Shown piece by piece: positions 53,663 to 63,462 of a stretch of 64,000 bases of DNA. Under the pieces are notes generated by a model. The model did not search any database, was not told the origin of the DNA, and saw nothing but the letters and a program-made list of their open reading frames with translations. Made by a program: the position numbers and the translations under genes. Source of the stretch: Sulfurospirillum arcachonense DSM 9755 (GTDB lineage: Bacteria > Campylobacterota > Campylobacteria > Campylobacterales > Sulfurospirillaceae); NCBI RefSeq assembly GCF_000597725.1, contig NZ_JFBL01000001.1:248001-312000 (forward strand), given 5' to 3'. Positions within the stretch are counted from its first letter, which is position 1; every line of letters starts with the position of its first letter.

Positions 53663-54253
53663 TTAATCAATAAGTTCTATACCTAAACCATTAAGCAATC
53701 TAATGGCCTCATAACGGCTAAATTTTGTACCAGTAAGAGTATTTGTCTGTATGTCAATATTAAAATTTTGAGCATAAGAAAAATTTGCTTTTGAAAGGTT
53801 TGTATTAAAAAATACTGCATCAGTAAAGTCAGTATATGTGCAATCTGCTTCTTTTAAATTTGCTTCTCTAAAATCAACATCTTTTACTTCACACTCTCTT
53901 AAAGTAAACTCTTCTAGTGCTAATCCAAAAAAAGAAGAAGCATTAAGCACCGAGTTTCTAAACTTGTTTGGTTTTTGGATTAAAGAGTCCCCACAAGCTT
54001 TTGTCCAATCCACACCTATAATTTTGCAATCTACAAAATCTACTTCAGAAAACTTAGAATTTACTACTTTCATTAAACTTAAATCACAATTTTGAAATTT
54101 ACACCCGATAAAGAAACAACTTTTAAATACAGTATTTGAAAAATTACACTTTTCAAAACTGCACTCATCAAACTCTATATTTTCAAATACTTCTGAGTTT
54201 AAATCTAAATTTTTATAGTCTTCTGCAAAATTATCTTTTAAAAATGTATTCAT
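53663..54253 (-). CDS. Pentapeptide-repeat protein
   Basis: This 196-aa protein consists of A(D/N)LXX-type pentapeptide repeats from about residue 20 to 165 (FDECSFEKCNFSNTVFKSCF; REANLKEADCTYTDFTDAVF), which form a right-handed quadrilateral beta helix. It is not clearly a Qnr-type gyrase protector. It overlaps the next upstream gene by four bases. Function unknown. Confidence 0.88.
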   Translation of the reverse strand: MNTFLKDNFAEDYKNLDLNSEVFENIEFDECSFEKCNFSNTVFKSCFFIGCKFQNCDLSLMKVVNSKFSEVDFVDCKIIGVDWTKACGDSLIQKPNKFRNSVLNASSFFGLALEEFTLRECEVKDVDFREANLKEADCTYTDFTDAVFFNTNLSKANFSYAQNFNIDIQTNTLTGTKFSRYEAIRLLNGLGIELID

Positions 54254-54696
54254 TTTTTCTTTTGTAAGAATTTATTGAGTTGATTAGCAAAACCTTCTGC
54301 ATCTTTTTTACTAAAAGGTGCTGGTCCTCCAGTAACTTCTCCACTATCTCTAAGTTCACTCATAAGGTTTCGCATAGTAAGATACTGCTTTATATTATCT
54401 ACACTATAAAGCTCGCCTCTATGATCTATCGCATGGGCATTTTTACTAATAAGCCTATCTGCAAGTGGAATATCTGCAGTTATAACTAAATCACCCTCAA
54501 CAGCTAATTCTACGATACGATTATCAGCTTCATCTGCACCTTGTTCAACAATTATATATGACACATAATTTGATTTACCTATGCTTATCTTTTTGTTCGC
54601 TACTACATATGTCTCAAGTCCTAATCTTTCTATTGCTTTTAAAATAATAGGTTTTAAAAGATTAGGGAAAGCATCACCATCTATATACAATTTCAT
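54250..54696 (-). CDS. YaiI/YqxD family protein (UPF0178)
   Basis: This 148-aa PIN-like protein of the UPF0178/DUF188 family has the start LYIDGDAFPNLLKPI, VEQGADEADNRIVELA and DLVITADIPLADRLI, with acidic residues placed as in NYN/PIN nucleases. TGGPAPFSKKDAEGFANQL is the family C-terminal signature. The role is unknown. It sits between ywbE-like and the pentapeptide gene. Confidence 0.92.
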   Translation of the reverse strand: MKLYIDGDAFPNLLKPIILKAIERLGLETYVVANKKISIGKSNYVSYIIVEQGADEADNRIVELAVEGDLVITADIPLADRLISKNAHAIDHRGELYSVDNIKQYLTMRNLMSELRDSGEVTGGPAPFSKKDAEGFANQLNKFLQKKK

Positions 54697-54888
54697 TTAT
54701 ATTATTTCTTTAATACGACCTACTTGTCCATCACTTAATCGCACTTTTATACCGTGAGGATGGCTAGGAGAATTCGTTAATATATCTTTTACAATACCTT
54801 CAGTTAAGATACCGCTTCTTTGGTCTTTTTTTAATACAATTTTTACTTTTAATCCAGCTCTTATATCTGCTCTTTTTTGTCCACTCAA
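54697..54888 (-). CDS. YwbE family protein
   Basis: This 63-aa protein matches the YwbE family end to end: GQKRADIRAGLKVKIVLKKD, QRSGILTEGIVKDILT, SPSHPHGIKVRLSDGQVGRI. It is a small KOW/SH3-like fold, possibly RNA-associated. It overlaps the PBP1A gene by four bases (ATGA). Confidence 0.93.
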   Translation of the reverse strand: MSGQKRADIRAGLKVKIVLKKDQRSGILTEGIVKDILTNSPSHPHGIKVRLSDGQVGRIKEII

Positions 54889-56807
54889 AATATCATTCCC
54901 CCACTCTCATTTTCTTTATATTTATTCACTTTTGGTAAAGGTGAAGTTTTTGTAAAGTACTCCCTTTTCCCATCTATCTTTTTCATACTTACACCATCTG
55001 GTGGAGTAAATGTTCTTTTTGTTTGTGGATTTATTTTAATATACTCTTTAACAAAATTTGCAAAAGCAGGTCCAGCAACACGCCCACCTGTTTCATATCT
55101 TTTCATAGGAGAATTATCATCATTTCCATACCATGTAAGTACTTCTATCTCAGGAGTAAAACCACAAAACCATGCATCAACATTACTATTGGTCGTTCCT
55201 GTTTTTCCTGCAACTTCTATCCCTGCAACTTTAGCACTTCGTCCTGTTCCTCTCTCAACCGTTGTTCTTAAAATATCTACTATTAAAAAAGCCTGTTCTG
55301 ATTGAGTAATCCTCTTTTTTTCACTCTCATAAATTGTTTCATCACCATATCTATTTATAACTCTTTTAATCAAAATTGGTTCAACTTTATAGCCATAATT
55401 TGGAAACATAGCATAAAAACCGCTTAATTCAAGTGGAGAAATACCAAATGTACCAAGAGCCATAGATAAATCATAAGGGATGTCCTTAAAACCATCTTTT
55501 TTTAACTCTTTATACACACTATCCATACCCAAAGCATTCACAAGATTTATAGTAGCTAAATTTCTTGAATGGATTAAGGCTTCTTTTAAAGTCAGTAAAC
55601 CTTCAAAATTTTCTTCATAATTTTTTGGTTTCCAATCTTTATCATTTTTCTTATCTGTATAAACTCTAGAGATATCAGGAATTTCACTCATAGTAGAGTA
55701 TCCAACATCAAGTGCTTTTTGATATAAAAATGGCTTAAAAGCAGAACCAGGTTGGCGTTTACTCTGAACTGCTCTATTAAAATGAGATTTTTTATAATCA
55801 ATACCACCAACCATAGCTAGTATCTCACCAGTTTTGCTATCCAAAGAGATTAATGCACCATTTAAAATGGTAGCATTTGAATCTTTATGTCTCTCAAAAA
55901 TCTTGTTATATCCAACAAGTAATGATTCTCTTGCAATTTGTTGTAATCGTAAGTCTATACCTAAATGAATCTCATAACCACCTGTTTTAAAATCTTCATA
56001 CTCACGGCTAGCTTGTTTTATAACTTCGTCTACTACATAAGGCGCTCTATTTTTTGTTAAGGTTTCATCATAAACTATAGGTTGTTCTGTAATTGCATTT
56101 CTATACTCTTTTGAACTTATCCAACCTAATGAATGCATCCTGTAAAGAACTCTATTTGCTCTACTCAACGATAAGTCAATATTGCGAGTTGGATCATAAG
56201 AGCTAGGTGCTTTTGGAAGTCCAACTAAAATAGCAATTTCTTTTAAATTCAAAGCATCTAAATTTTTATGAAAATACCCAAGTGAAGCTGTTTTTATACC
56301 ATAATATCCATGTCCAAAATAGACTTCATTAAAATATCTCTCTAAAATTTCCTCTTTTGATAATTCTGTTTCTATTTTAAAAGCTAAAACTACCTCTTTA
56401 AGTTTACGAACAATCTTTTTTTCTCTTGTAAGTAAAGCATTTTTAACAAGCTGCTGGGTTAATGTACTTGCCCCTTCTACCATTTTCATAGCTTTTATAT
56501 CTTTAATAAGTGCTCTAAAAATAGCTTCAAAATTAACTCCTTTATGCTCAAAAAATGAAGTATCTTCAATAGCAACTAAAGCTTCTATTATACGAGCTGG
56601 AATCTCATCATACTTTGTATATAATCTATGTTCCTTATCAAATATATTGGCTATAAGCTCTCCATTTCTATCATATATTTGAGTACTTAGTTCTGGATGG
56701 TAATCTATTATTTTATAAGCATCAAAACGAACTTCAGAATAAATATACATAAGTCCAGCTATTACTAAAAAAACACCTGTTAAAAAAATTGTTACTAAAT
56801 ATTTCAT
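54885..56807 (-). CDS. Penicillin-binding protein 1A (bifunctional transglycosylase/transpeptidase)
   Basis: This 640-aa class A PBP polymerises and cross-links peptidoglycan. It has an N-terminal membrane anchor (residues 4-26) and a GT51 domain with EDTSFFEHKGVNFEAIFRA and EGASTLTQQLVKN. The transpeptidase domain carries the SxxK serine in QPGSAFKPFLY, SRN in HSRNLATINLVN and KTGTT. It overlaps both neighbours by four bases, so it is expressed with ywbE-like and the ABC ATPase. Confidence 0.95.
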   Translation of the reverse strand: MKYLVTIFLTGVFLVIAGLMYIYSEVRFDAYKIIDYHPELSTQIYDRNGELIANIFDKEHRLYTKYDEIPARIIEALVAIEDTSFFEHKGVNFEAIFRALIKDIKAMKMVEGASTLTQQLVKNALLTREKKIVRKLKEVVLAFKIETELSKEEILERYFNEVYFGHGYYGIKTASLGYFHKNLDALNLKEIAILVGLPKAPSSYDPTRNIDLSLSRANRVLYRMHSLGWISSKEYRNAITEQPIVYDETLTKNRAPYVVDEVIKQASREYEDFKTGGYEIHLGIDLRLQQIARESLLVGYNKIFERHKDSNATILNGALISLDSKTGEILAMVGGIDYKKSHFNRAVQSKRQPGSAFKPFLYQKALDVGYSTMSEIPDISRVYTDKKNDKDWKPKNYEENFEGLLTLKEALIHSRNLATINLVNALGMDSVYKELKKDGFKDIPYDLSMALGTFGISPLELSGFYAMFPNYGYKVEPILIKRVINRYGDETIYESEKKRITQSEQAFLIVDILRTTVERGTGRSAKVAGIEVAGKTGTTNSNVDAWFCGFTPEIEVLTWYGNDDNSPMKRYETGGRVAGPAFANFVKEYIKINPQTKRTFTPPDGVSMKKIDGKREYFTKTSPLPKVNKYKENESGGMIF

Positions 56808-57502
56808 ATTCTAAATCCTCGATTTTTGAAGCCTGCATTTATGAGTTGTTTCGTATACTCATTTTGGGGATTTTCTATTATTGTTTTTAAATTCCCAGCT
56901 TCAACAATTTTACCTTCTTTTATTATCGCTATATCTTCGCACAACTCTCTTACTGCTTCTATATCATGAGTTACGAACATTAACTTAAAATCACTCTTTA
57001 CATGTAACTCTTGTAAAAGTTTTAAAATAGATTCTTTACTTTTTACATCTAAAGCCGTAGTTGGCTCATCTAAAAGCAAAAGTTTTGGATTTGCATGTAA
57101 AGCAAATGCTATAACCACACGCTGAAGCTGCCCACCGCTTAATTCACTTGGAAAACGATCTAAAAAACTTGTTTCTAAACCAACCATTTCAAAATACTTA
57201 CAAGCTTCATCTTTTGGCACTAAAAACTGGTCTATTATCTTTGTAAGTGGGGATAAGGCTGTAAAGGGATTTTGAGGGACAAGTGCAACATTTTTTCCCC
57301 TTTCTAATACAAAATCTATATTGTCTAAATCAATTGTAACATCTAAGTTCTTAGGTAACATTCCTAAAAGTGCTTTTAAAGTCAAACTTTTACCACTTCC
57401 ACTCTCACCTATTAAAGCAAAAGATTTTTCAAAAGTAAAATCTATATCTACAAGTTTTTTTTCTTTTGAGTGTATTAAAAGCTGTTTACATGTAAAGCTC
57501 AA
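56804..57502 (-). CDS. ABC transporter ATP-binding protein (Opp/Dpp/Nik-like), orphan
   Basis: This 232-aa ATPase has Walker A GESGSGKSLTLK, Q-loop VPQNPFTALSPLTK, signature LSGGQLQRVVI, Walker B LLLLDEPTTALD and the H-loop VTHDIEAV. The sequence resembles DppD/NikD-type ATPases. No permease or binding protein is adjacent; it is overlapped by bioF (TTGA) and PBP1A (4 bp). The start is TTG at 57502 with AGGAG eight bases upstream. Copies of TACATGTA at 56999 and 57487. Confidence 0.9.
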   Translation of the reverse strand: MSFTCKQLLIHSKEKKLVDIDFTFEKSFALIGESGSGKSLTLKALLGMLPKNLDVTIDLDNIDFVLERGKNVALVPQNPFTALSPLTKIIDQFLVPKDEACKYFEMVGLETSFLDRFPSELSGGQLQRVVIAFALHANPKLLLLDEPTTALDVKSKESILKLLQELHVKSDFKLMFVTHDIEAVRELCEDIAIIKEGKIVEAGNLKTIIENPQNEYTKQLINAGFKNRGFRI

Positions 57503-58584
57503 GATAGTATCTCCTCAAAAAGTTTTCTCAAATCTTTTATTTTAACATCAACTCTAGGGATTATTCTCAAAATTGGTTTTTCTACTGTTGGAGGTCTTAT
57601 TGCCCCAACTAAAAAACCTTTTTTTATTAAGTTTTTTTGCATCGTTAAAACAGCATCAGAGCTTTGCATCTCATAGGCAAAAATCAAACCTTTCATATCC
57701 ACGCCAAAAAACTCTTTTACTAACTCTTGTCTTTTTTGAATTTTCTTTTTTAATTTATCTCTGTTTTTTAAGATATATAACATACCTTGATGTGCTAACT
57801 CTATGTCGATTAAAGAGGGTGCTGTAGCATATATGAGAGCTTTTGCTCTATTTTGTAAAAACTCTATTATATGACTAGAAGCCAGTATGTATGCTCCATA
57901 ACTTCCATATGCTTTACCAAGTGTTCCCATCTTTATATGATTTGCTTTTACCTCTATATTGTATAAGTCATATACACCCATAAAATTTTCACCTAAAACT
58001 CCACTACTATGTGCTTCGTCTACTATTAAAATAGTATTTTCATATTTGTCTACAACTTCAAATATCTCTTTATTTAAAATCTCTCCACTCATCGAGTAAA
58101 TTCCCTCGACTGCGATTATCGCTCTTTTATATTGAGTGTTCTTCAAAATATCTTCCAAAGAAGAGATCTCATTGTGTTTAAAAACAATAACTTGTGCATC
58201 AACAAGTTTTGCTGCGAGTATTCCACTCGCGTGGTATTCTTCATCTAAAACAAGTATATCACCTTTCCTTGGAAGTGCTTCGATTAAAGCGAGGTTTGCT
58301 AAAAAACCACTTCCTGCGACTATTGCATCTTCAAATCCATTTTGTCTGCATAAAAAATCTTCAAAATCTTTATGGATTTGATGGTAACCATTGACTACTT
58401 GTGAAGCTTTTGGAGCATGATTTTTAAACATTTGTACTTTTGTAACGGCTCTTTTTAAAAGCTGTTTTTTTGTACTCAATCCTAAATAATCATTTGAAGC
58501 TAAGTCTATTAAACTCTCATCGTAAACAACTCTTTGTCTATATCTATTTGATTTGTTTATAGCTTTTAACTCATTTGTATACAT
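57499..58584 (-). CDS. bioF: 8-amino-7-oxononanoate synthase (BioF-like)
   Basis: This alpha-oxoamine synthase of 361 aa joins pimeloyl thioester and alanine in biotin synthesis. Motifs are DLASNDYLGLSTKKQ, VAGSGFLANLALIEALPRKG, LDEEYHASG, IVDEAHSSGVLGENF and the PLP lysine in MGTLGKAYGSYGAYI. KBL-type or other alpha-oxoamine synthases are alternatives, but a bioD is also in the window. It is coupled to the downstream ABC ATPase. Confidence 0.88.
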   Translation of the reverse strand: MYTNELKAINKSNRYRQRVVYDESLIDLASNDYLGLSTKKQLLKRAVTKVQMFKNHAPKASQVVNGYHQIHKDFEDFLCRQNGFEDAIVAGSGFLANLALIEALPRKGDILVLDEEYHASGILAAKLVDAQVIVFKHNEISSLEDILKNTQYKRAIIAVEGIYSMSGEILNKEIFEVVDKYENTILIVDEAHSSGVLGENFMGVYDLYNIEVKANHIKMGTLGKAYGSYGAYILASSHIIEFLQNRAKALIYATAPSLIDIELAHQGMLYILKNRDKLKKKIQKRQELVKEFFGVDMKGLIFAYEMQSSDAVLTMQKNLIKKGFLVGAIRPPTVEKPILRIIPRVDVKIKDLRKLFEEILS

Positions 58585-59142
58585 CTAATCCTCTTGTAAA
58601 AACGGTAAAAGTTTTTCTACACAAAGTCCCATAGCAGTACTTTCGTAACCTCTTACTTCTTTGATATATGCTTTACAAAAACCCTCGACCATACAAGCAC
58701 CAGCTTTTCCTTCCCATTCATCAGTAAGAAGATACTCCTCTAAAGCTTGTTTATCAAACTCTTCAAAGATATAATCCGTAGAAGAGAGGTCAATAAACTC
58801 AAGCTTTTGTGCTTTATAAATCATACATGTAAGAATAGAAACTTTCCCTCCACTTTGAGTTAATAAAATCTCTCTAGCATCATTTTTATTTTTTGCTTTT
58901 CGTAAAAGTTTATCTTTACATGTAACAACAGTATCAGCACAAACTACAGGCAAATCAAGTCCATACTCTTCAACATAACTATTCATTTTTCCAAGCGTTG
59001 CTCTATATACAAAATGACTAGGGTTATTTATATTTAAACTCTCTTCATCAAAACTTGCTCCTCTTTGAATAAAAGGCACGCCAAAAGAGTCTAAAAGCTC
59101 TGCTCTGGTTATTGAATTTGAACCTAAAACTATTTTTTTCAA
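58585..59142 (-). CDS. maf: Maf-family nucleotide pyrophosphatase
   Basis: This 185-aa Maf protein hydrolyses non-canonical or excess nucleoside triphosphates by family knowledge. It has LGSNSITRAELLDSFGV at the N-terminus, CADTVVTCKDKLLRKAKN and the DEWEGKAGACMVEG block. The start is TTG at 59142, directly after the stop of the upstream gene, with GAGGG six bases before it. Copies of TACATGTA at 58824 and 58917. Confidence 0.93.
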   Translation of the reverse strand: MKKIVLGSNSITRAELLDSFGVPFIQRGASFDEESLNINNPSHFVYRATLGKMNSYVEEYGLDLPVVCADTVVTCKDKLLRKAKNKNDAREILLTQSGGKVSILTCMIYKAQKLEFIDLSSTDYIFEEFDKQALEEYLLTDEWEGKAGACMVEGFCKAYIKEVRGYESTAMGLCVEKLLPFLQED

Positions 59143-59625
59143 TTAAAACCCTCTTACAATTAGACCAATATAAACAGAAATCAAAGATAAAAGAAGGTTT
59201 AACGGTAACAAATAAAGCGTAATAATATTTAAGTTTTTTTCTACTTCAAAAAAACTTCTTGTTTTAAAAAATTTTTTTGCACTTATGAGTTTTATGTACA
59301 TATAAGCAAAATTAAAAGCTATAAAAACAGATAAAGCTTCTTTCACATGTATCAAAGAATAAATAGTTGGACTTGCATACTGAAATCCAAATCCAATATT
59401 CATTATAATAGAAGAAGCAACGATAAAAACAAAATATGTATATTTATCAAGTATTTTAATTTTTCTACTATATTTTATAGTTTCATCTTCTATATCTTCT
59501 ACTGTTGGTTCTATAATAAATTTAATTGTAAACATACTTCCTATTAACAAAGCCGCACCTATTATATGTACAAAAACAATAACACGTCCAAAGCCTCCAA
59601 ATAAATCTATTACAAACTCTTCCAT
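59143..59625 (-). CDS. Conserved hypothetical inner-membrane protein
   Basis: This 160-aa protein has four hydrophobic segments, at about residues 12-30, 58-80, 90-110 and 132-155, with a His in the first (VHIIGAALLIG), like CopD/DUF2269-type four-helix membrane proteins. I cannot place it in a family with confidence. It follows alaS by three bases and precedes maf with no gap, so it is in the alaS-maf-bioF run. Confidence 0.75.
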   Translation of the reverse strand: MEEFVIDLFGGFGRVIVFVHIIGAALLIGSMFTIKFIIEPTVEDIEDETIKYSRKIKILDKYTYFVFIVASSIIMNIGFGFQYASPTIYSLIHVKEALSVFIAFNFAYMYIKLISAKKFFKTRSFFEVEKNLNIITLYLLPLNLLLSLISVYIGLIVRGF

Positions 59626-59628
59626 TAA

Positions 59629-62175
59629 TTATCCTTCAAGAGCTTTTTTTGCAAATGCAAGAGCAGCTTTTTTTGCTTCTTCTATTTTTGAAGCATCACG
59701 TCCACCAGCTTGGGCAAAATCAGGTCTTCCACCACCTCCACCACCAACGATAGGAGCGATTTCTTTTATCCAATCACCTGCTTTAAGTGAAGCATTTTTA
59801 ACACCAGCTGCTATAAGCACCTTATCACCTTTAACTTGAAAAAGTAAAATTGCCACGCTATCTTTTTGATTTTTAAAATCATCAATGCTTTTTTTAATAT
59901 CACCAGCTCCAAGCTCATCAACAATAAGATCAACTCCATTGATACTTTCAGTTTGAACTTCTTTACCTACATTTGCTTCAAGAGCTTCTATTTCACTTTT
60001 TAAAGTTTTAATCTCTTTTTTAAGACGATCCACTCCAATAAGTGCATCTTTATGTTTTACTGCTTCACTTACTTCTTGTAAAGTATTTCTTAATTCTTTT
60101 GAATAGTTTAATGCACTTGTTCCACAAATAGCTTCAATACGTCTAACACCAGCACTTACACCACTCTCTTTTGTAATTATAAAACTTCCTATTTGTGCAA
60201 CATTTTTAACATGAGTTCCACCACAAAGCTCAACACTCGCATCTCCAAAAGAGACTACACGAACCTCAGCGCCATACTTTTCACCAAAAAGAGCCATTGC
60301 TCCACTATTTTTAGCTTCATCTACACTCATAATTTTTGTCTGCGAATCTTCACCTTTTGCAATAATATTATTTACAAAATCTTCTACTTGTGTAACCTCT
60401 TCACTACCCATTGCTTTAGGATGAGAAAAATCAAATCTCAATCTATCACTATCCACAGAACTACCAGCTTGTGCAATATGATCACCCAAAACTTCTCTTA
60501 ACGCACTATGAAGTAAATGTGTTGCAGAATGGTGTTTTTCTATCTCTTTTCGTGAAATATCAACAATAGCTTCAACACTATCGCCTACATGTAAAGGTTT
60601 TTCAAGTTCTACTTGAGAAAGATTTAATTCAAAAAATTTATTAGTTTCTACTACTCTACCATAGCCTTTTAAAACTCCACTATCACCACACTGTCCACCA
60701 CTTGTTGCATAAAATGGTGTTTTGTTAAACATCACCCAACCAGTTGAACTAAGCGTTTGAACCTCTTTAAAATTATCATCTAGTAAAGCGACTACCGTAC
60801 AGTTTGCTATTGTATCACTATAACCTATAAACTCATTATGGCCGAGTCTTTCAAGTAAAGCTTTAAAATCTCCACTTGAAGCCTTATCTCCACTTCCTTT
60901 CCAAGAAGCTTTAGAACGCTCACGTTGCTCTTTCATAAGTGCATCAAACTCTTCGATGTTTACACTCAAACCTTTATCTCTGAGCATATCTTGTGTTAAA
61001 TCAAGAGGAAAACCACACGTATCGTAGAGTTTAAATGCAACCGAACCACTAAATACATCTTTTGTATTTTTTAACTCTTCTTCAAAAAGTTCAAGTCCTG
61101 AAGCGATAGTAGATAAAAATCTCTCTTCTTCAAGTCTAATTTGCTCACTAATTGCCTCTTTTTTCTCTATTAAATATGGGTATGCTTCTCCCATTAAATC
61201 ATTCACAACATCTAAAAGCTTATACATAAAAGGTTCTCTAATACCAAGAAGATAACCATGTCTTACAGCACGTCTCATAATACGTCTAAGAACATATCCT
61301 CTACCTTCTCTATCAAAATTAGTTCCTTGAGCAAGTAAAAATGCGGTTGAGCGAATATGATCAGCAATAACTCTGTAACTTGCACCACTCTCATATGAGT
61401 AAGGTTTTCCACAAAGCTGTGCAACCTTATCGATAAGAGGCATAAATAAAGAAGAGTCATAATTACTCTGTTTTCCTTCACATACAGCAATAACTCTCTC
61501 AAGTCCCATACCCGTATCTATCGAAGGTTTTGGAAGTGGCGTGAGTTTTCCATCTGCACTTCTTTCGTATTGCATGAAAACAAGATTCCAGATTTCTAAA
61601 AACCTATCTCCATCTCCACCAAGGTAATCTTCCTCAGTATTGAAATGCTCACTTCCTTGGTCAATAAAAATTTCACTACATGGTCCACAAGGTCCTGTAT
61701 CTCCCATTTGCCAAAAGTTATCACTATCACCAAAACGTTTGATTCTCTCAAGTGGAACATGTTTTTGCCAAAGTTTTTCTGCTTCATCATCACTATCGTG
61801 AACTGTAACCCACAACTTGTCTTTTGGAAGTTTTAAAACTTCTGTAACAAATTCCCAAGCATTTGCAATTGCTTCTTCTTTAAAATAATCTCCAAAAGAA
61901 AAGTTACCAAGCATTTCAAAAAAAGTATGATGACGGGCTGTGTATCCTACATTATCTAAGTCATTATGTTTTCCACCAGCTCTTATACATGTTTGACAAC
62001 TTGTTGCACGTGGTGGATTTGGTCTTGGGATTTCCCCTGTAAAGATACTTTTAAATGGTACCATTCCTGCATTTACAAAAAGTAAAGTCGCATCATCTGG
62101 TACAAGTGGTGCACTTGGCGTTAGTTTATGCCCTTTTTTTTCGAAAAAATTTAAAAATTCAGCTCTTACGTCCAT
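59629..62175 (-). CDS. alaS: Alanine-tRNA ligase
   Basis: This enzyme charges and edits tRNA-Ala. The 848-aa protein contains the class II catalytic core ([39 protein letters not shown]), editing-domain zinc ligands [13 protein letters not shown] and CGGTHVKN, and a C-terminal [15 protein letters not shown] glycine-rich motif. It is slightly shorter than E. coli AlaS (876). One TACATGTA at 60586 encodes LHVGDS. It heads the minus-strand run that ends at 53663. Confidence 0.97.
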   Translation of the reverse strand: MDVRAEFLNFFEKKGHKLTPSAPLVPDDATLLFVNAGMVPFKSIFTGEIPRPNPPRATSCQTCIRAGGKHNDLDNVGYTARHHTFFEMLGNFSFGDYFKEEAIANAWEFVTEVLKLPKDKLWVTVHDSDDEAEKLWQKHVPLERIKRFGDSDNFWQMGDTGPCGPCSEIFIDQGSEHFNTEEDYLGGDGDRFLEIWNLVFMQYERSADGKLTPLPKPSIDTGMGLERVIAVCEGKQSNYDSSLFMPLIDKVAQLCGKPYSYESGASYRVIADHIRSTAFLLAQGTNFDREGRGYVLRRIMRRAVRHGYLLGIREPFMYKLLDVVNDLMGEAYPYLIEKKEAISEQIRLEEERFLSTIASGLELFEEELKNTKDVFSGSVAFKLYDTCGFPLDLTQDMLRDKGLSVNIEEFDALMKEQRERSKASWKGSGDKASSGDFKALLERLGHNEFIGYSDTIANCTVVALLDDNFKEVQTLSSTGWVMFNKTPFYATSGGQCGDSGVLKGYGRVVETNKFFELNLSQVELEKPLHVGDSVEAIVDISRKEIEKHHSATHLLHSALREVLGDHIAQAGSSVDSDRLRFDFSHPKAMGSEEVTQVEDFVNNIIAKGEDSQTKIMSVDEAKNSGAMALFGEKYGAEVRVVSFGDASVELCGGTHVKNVAQIGSFIITKESGVSAGVRRIEAICGTSALNYSKELRNTLQEVSEAVKHKDALIGVDRLKKEIKTLKSEIEALEANVGKEVQTESINGVDLIVDELGAGDIKKSIDDFKNQKDSVAILLFQVKGDKVLIAAGVKNASLKAGDWIKEIAPIVGGGGGGRPDFAQAGGRDASKIEEAKKAALAFAKKALEG

Positions 62176-62310
62176 CGATTTAATCCTATTTATATTTAAA
62201 AATTCTTTTATTTTATCTAAAATAGACGAAAAAATAGCTTATAGGTCTTCTCGTATGAATTTACAATACAATGATAAAGAAAATAATTTAAATAGGATTA
62301 CATGTAAAGT

Positions 62311-63462
62311 CTATTTTACAAAGTACTCTCTAGCTAATTCTACCCAATATTGAATGCCAAATACTAAAGCTTCATCGTTAAAATCATATTGAGCATTATG
62401 TAAAGATTTACTATCTATACCATTTCCTAACCAAACTAAACATCCTGGCTTTTCTTCTAACATATAACCAAAATCTTCAGCAGCCATAGATGGTGAGACT
62501 TCTAATGGATCTTTTTGAGTAACTTTTTGTATAATTTTTCTTGAAAATTCTGTCTGTTTCTCATGATTTATTGTTGGTACATAACATCGATTATAATCAA
62601 AGCTATATTCCAAATCATATTCTAAACAAACGCTTTGTATTGTTTTTTCAATATTTTTTTCCATTAAATCTTGAGAATTTTTATCAAAAGCACGTACTGT
62701 TCCCCAAATAACAAGCTCTTCTGGTAAGATATTATAAGCTGATCCTGCTTCAATTTTTGTTACAGAAAGTACTGTTGGCAGTTGTGCATTTTGTAAGCGA
62801 CTTACTATTTGATTTAAGCTTGTCACTAAACTACAACCTGCAGAAATAGTATCATTTGATAAATGAGGCAAAGCAGCATGACCACTAGCTCCATTTAACT
62901 TAATTTCAAAGTTATCATTTGAAGCCATAATCGGTCCTGATTTAATGCCTATTTTACCAACATCAATTCCAGGCCAATTATGCATTCCGTAAATTTCTTC
63001 ACAATCCACCAAATCAAAAAGACCTTCATCAATCATAACTTTTCCTCCTGCTACATTTTCTTCAGCAGGTTGAAAAATAAAATGAACTTTACCACTGATT
63101 GTAGAATCTTCAGACAAAAGTTTTGCAGCTCCTAAAAGCATAGCCATATGACCATCATGACCACAAGCATGCATTTTATTTGCATTTTTTGATGAATATG
63201 CAAGGCAAGTCTCTTCTTTAATATCAAGAGCATCCATATCTGCTCTTAATGCAATTGCTTTTCCTTGACTATCTGGATTTAATGTAGCAACTACACCTGT
63301 TTTAGCTAATCCCCTATGAACTTTTAAACCAAAACTTTCTAATTTTGATACTAAAAAATCAGCGGTACTTACTTCTTCAAAAGCAGTTTCTGGATTGTTA
63401 TGTATGTAATGACGCCATGAAATTACTTCATCTATAAAACTTTGTGTAGTTGCTTCTATCAT
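62311..63462 (-). CDS. M20-family amidohydrolase (hippurate/IAA-amino acid hydrolase-like)
   Basis: This 383-aa dinuclear zinc hydrolase has metal ligands in MHACGHDGHMAMLLGAAKLL, FQPAEENVAGGKVM, MHNWPG and MAAEDFGYM, and RADMDALDI at the entrance. It has the same length as Campylobacter jejuni hippuricase HipO and the same family. N-acyl-amino acid, hippurate or peptide substrates are all possible. It overlaps the upstream membrane protein gene by one base. TACATGTA at 62299 lies just downstream of its stop. Confidence 0.9.
   Translation of the reverse strand: MIEATTQSFIDEVISWRHYIHNNPETAFEEVSTADFLVSKLESFGLKVHRGLAKTGVVATLNPDSQGKAIALRADMDALDIKEETCLAYSSKNANKMHACGHDGHMAMLLGAAKLLSEDSTISGKVHFIFQPAEENVAGGKVMIDEGLFDLVDCEEIYGMHNWPGIDVGKIGIKSGPIMASNDNFEIKLNGASGHAALPHLSNDTISAGCSLVTSLNQIVSRLQNAQLPTVLSVTKIEAGSAYNILPEELVIWGTVRAFDKNSQDLMEKNIEKTIQSVCLEYDLEYSFDYNRCYVPTINHEKQTEFSRKIIQKVTQKDPLEVSPSMAAEDFGYMLEEKPGCLVWLGNGIDSKSLHNAQYDFNDEALVFGIQYWVELAREYFVK

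Noticed and set aside
3523-62306. Calling TACATGTA a DNA uptake sequence or a methylation site
   Set aside because: The abundance is real in this window, but nothing here shows uptake or modification. A restriction target would normally be depleted rather than enriched. Left as an unexplained motif.
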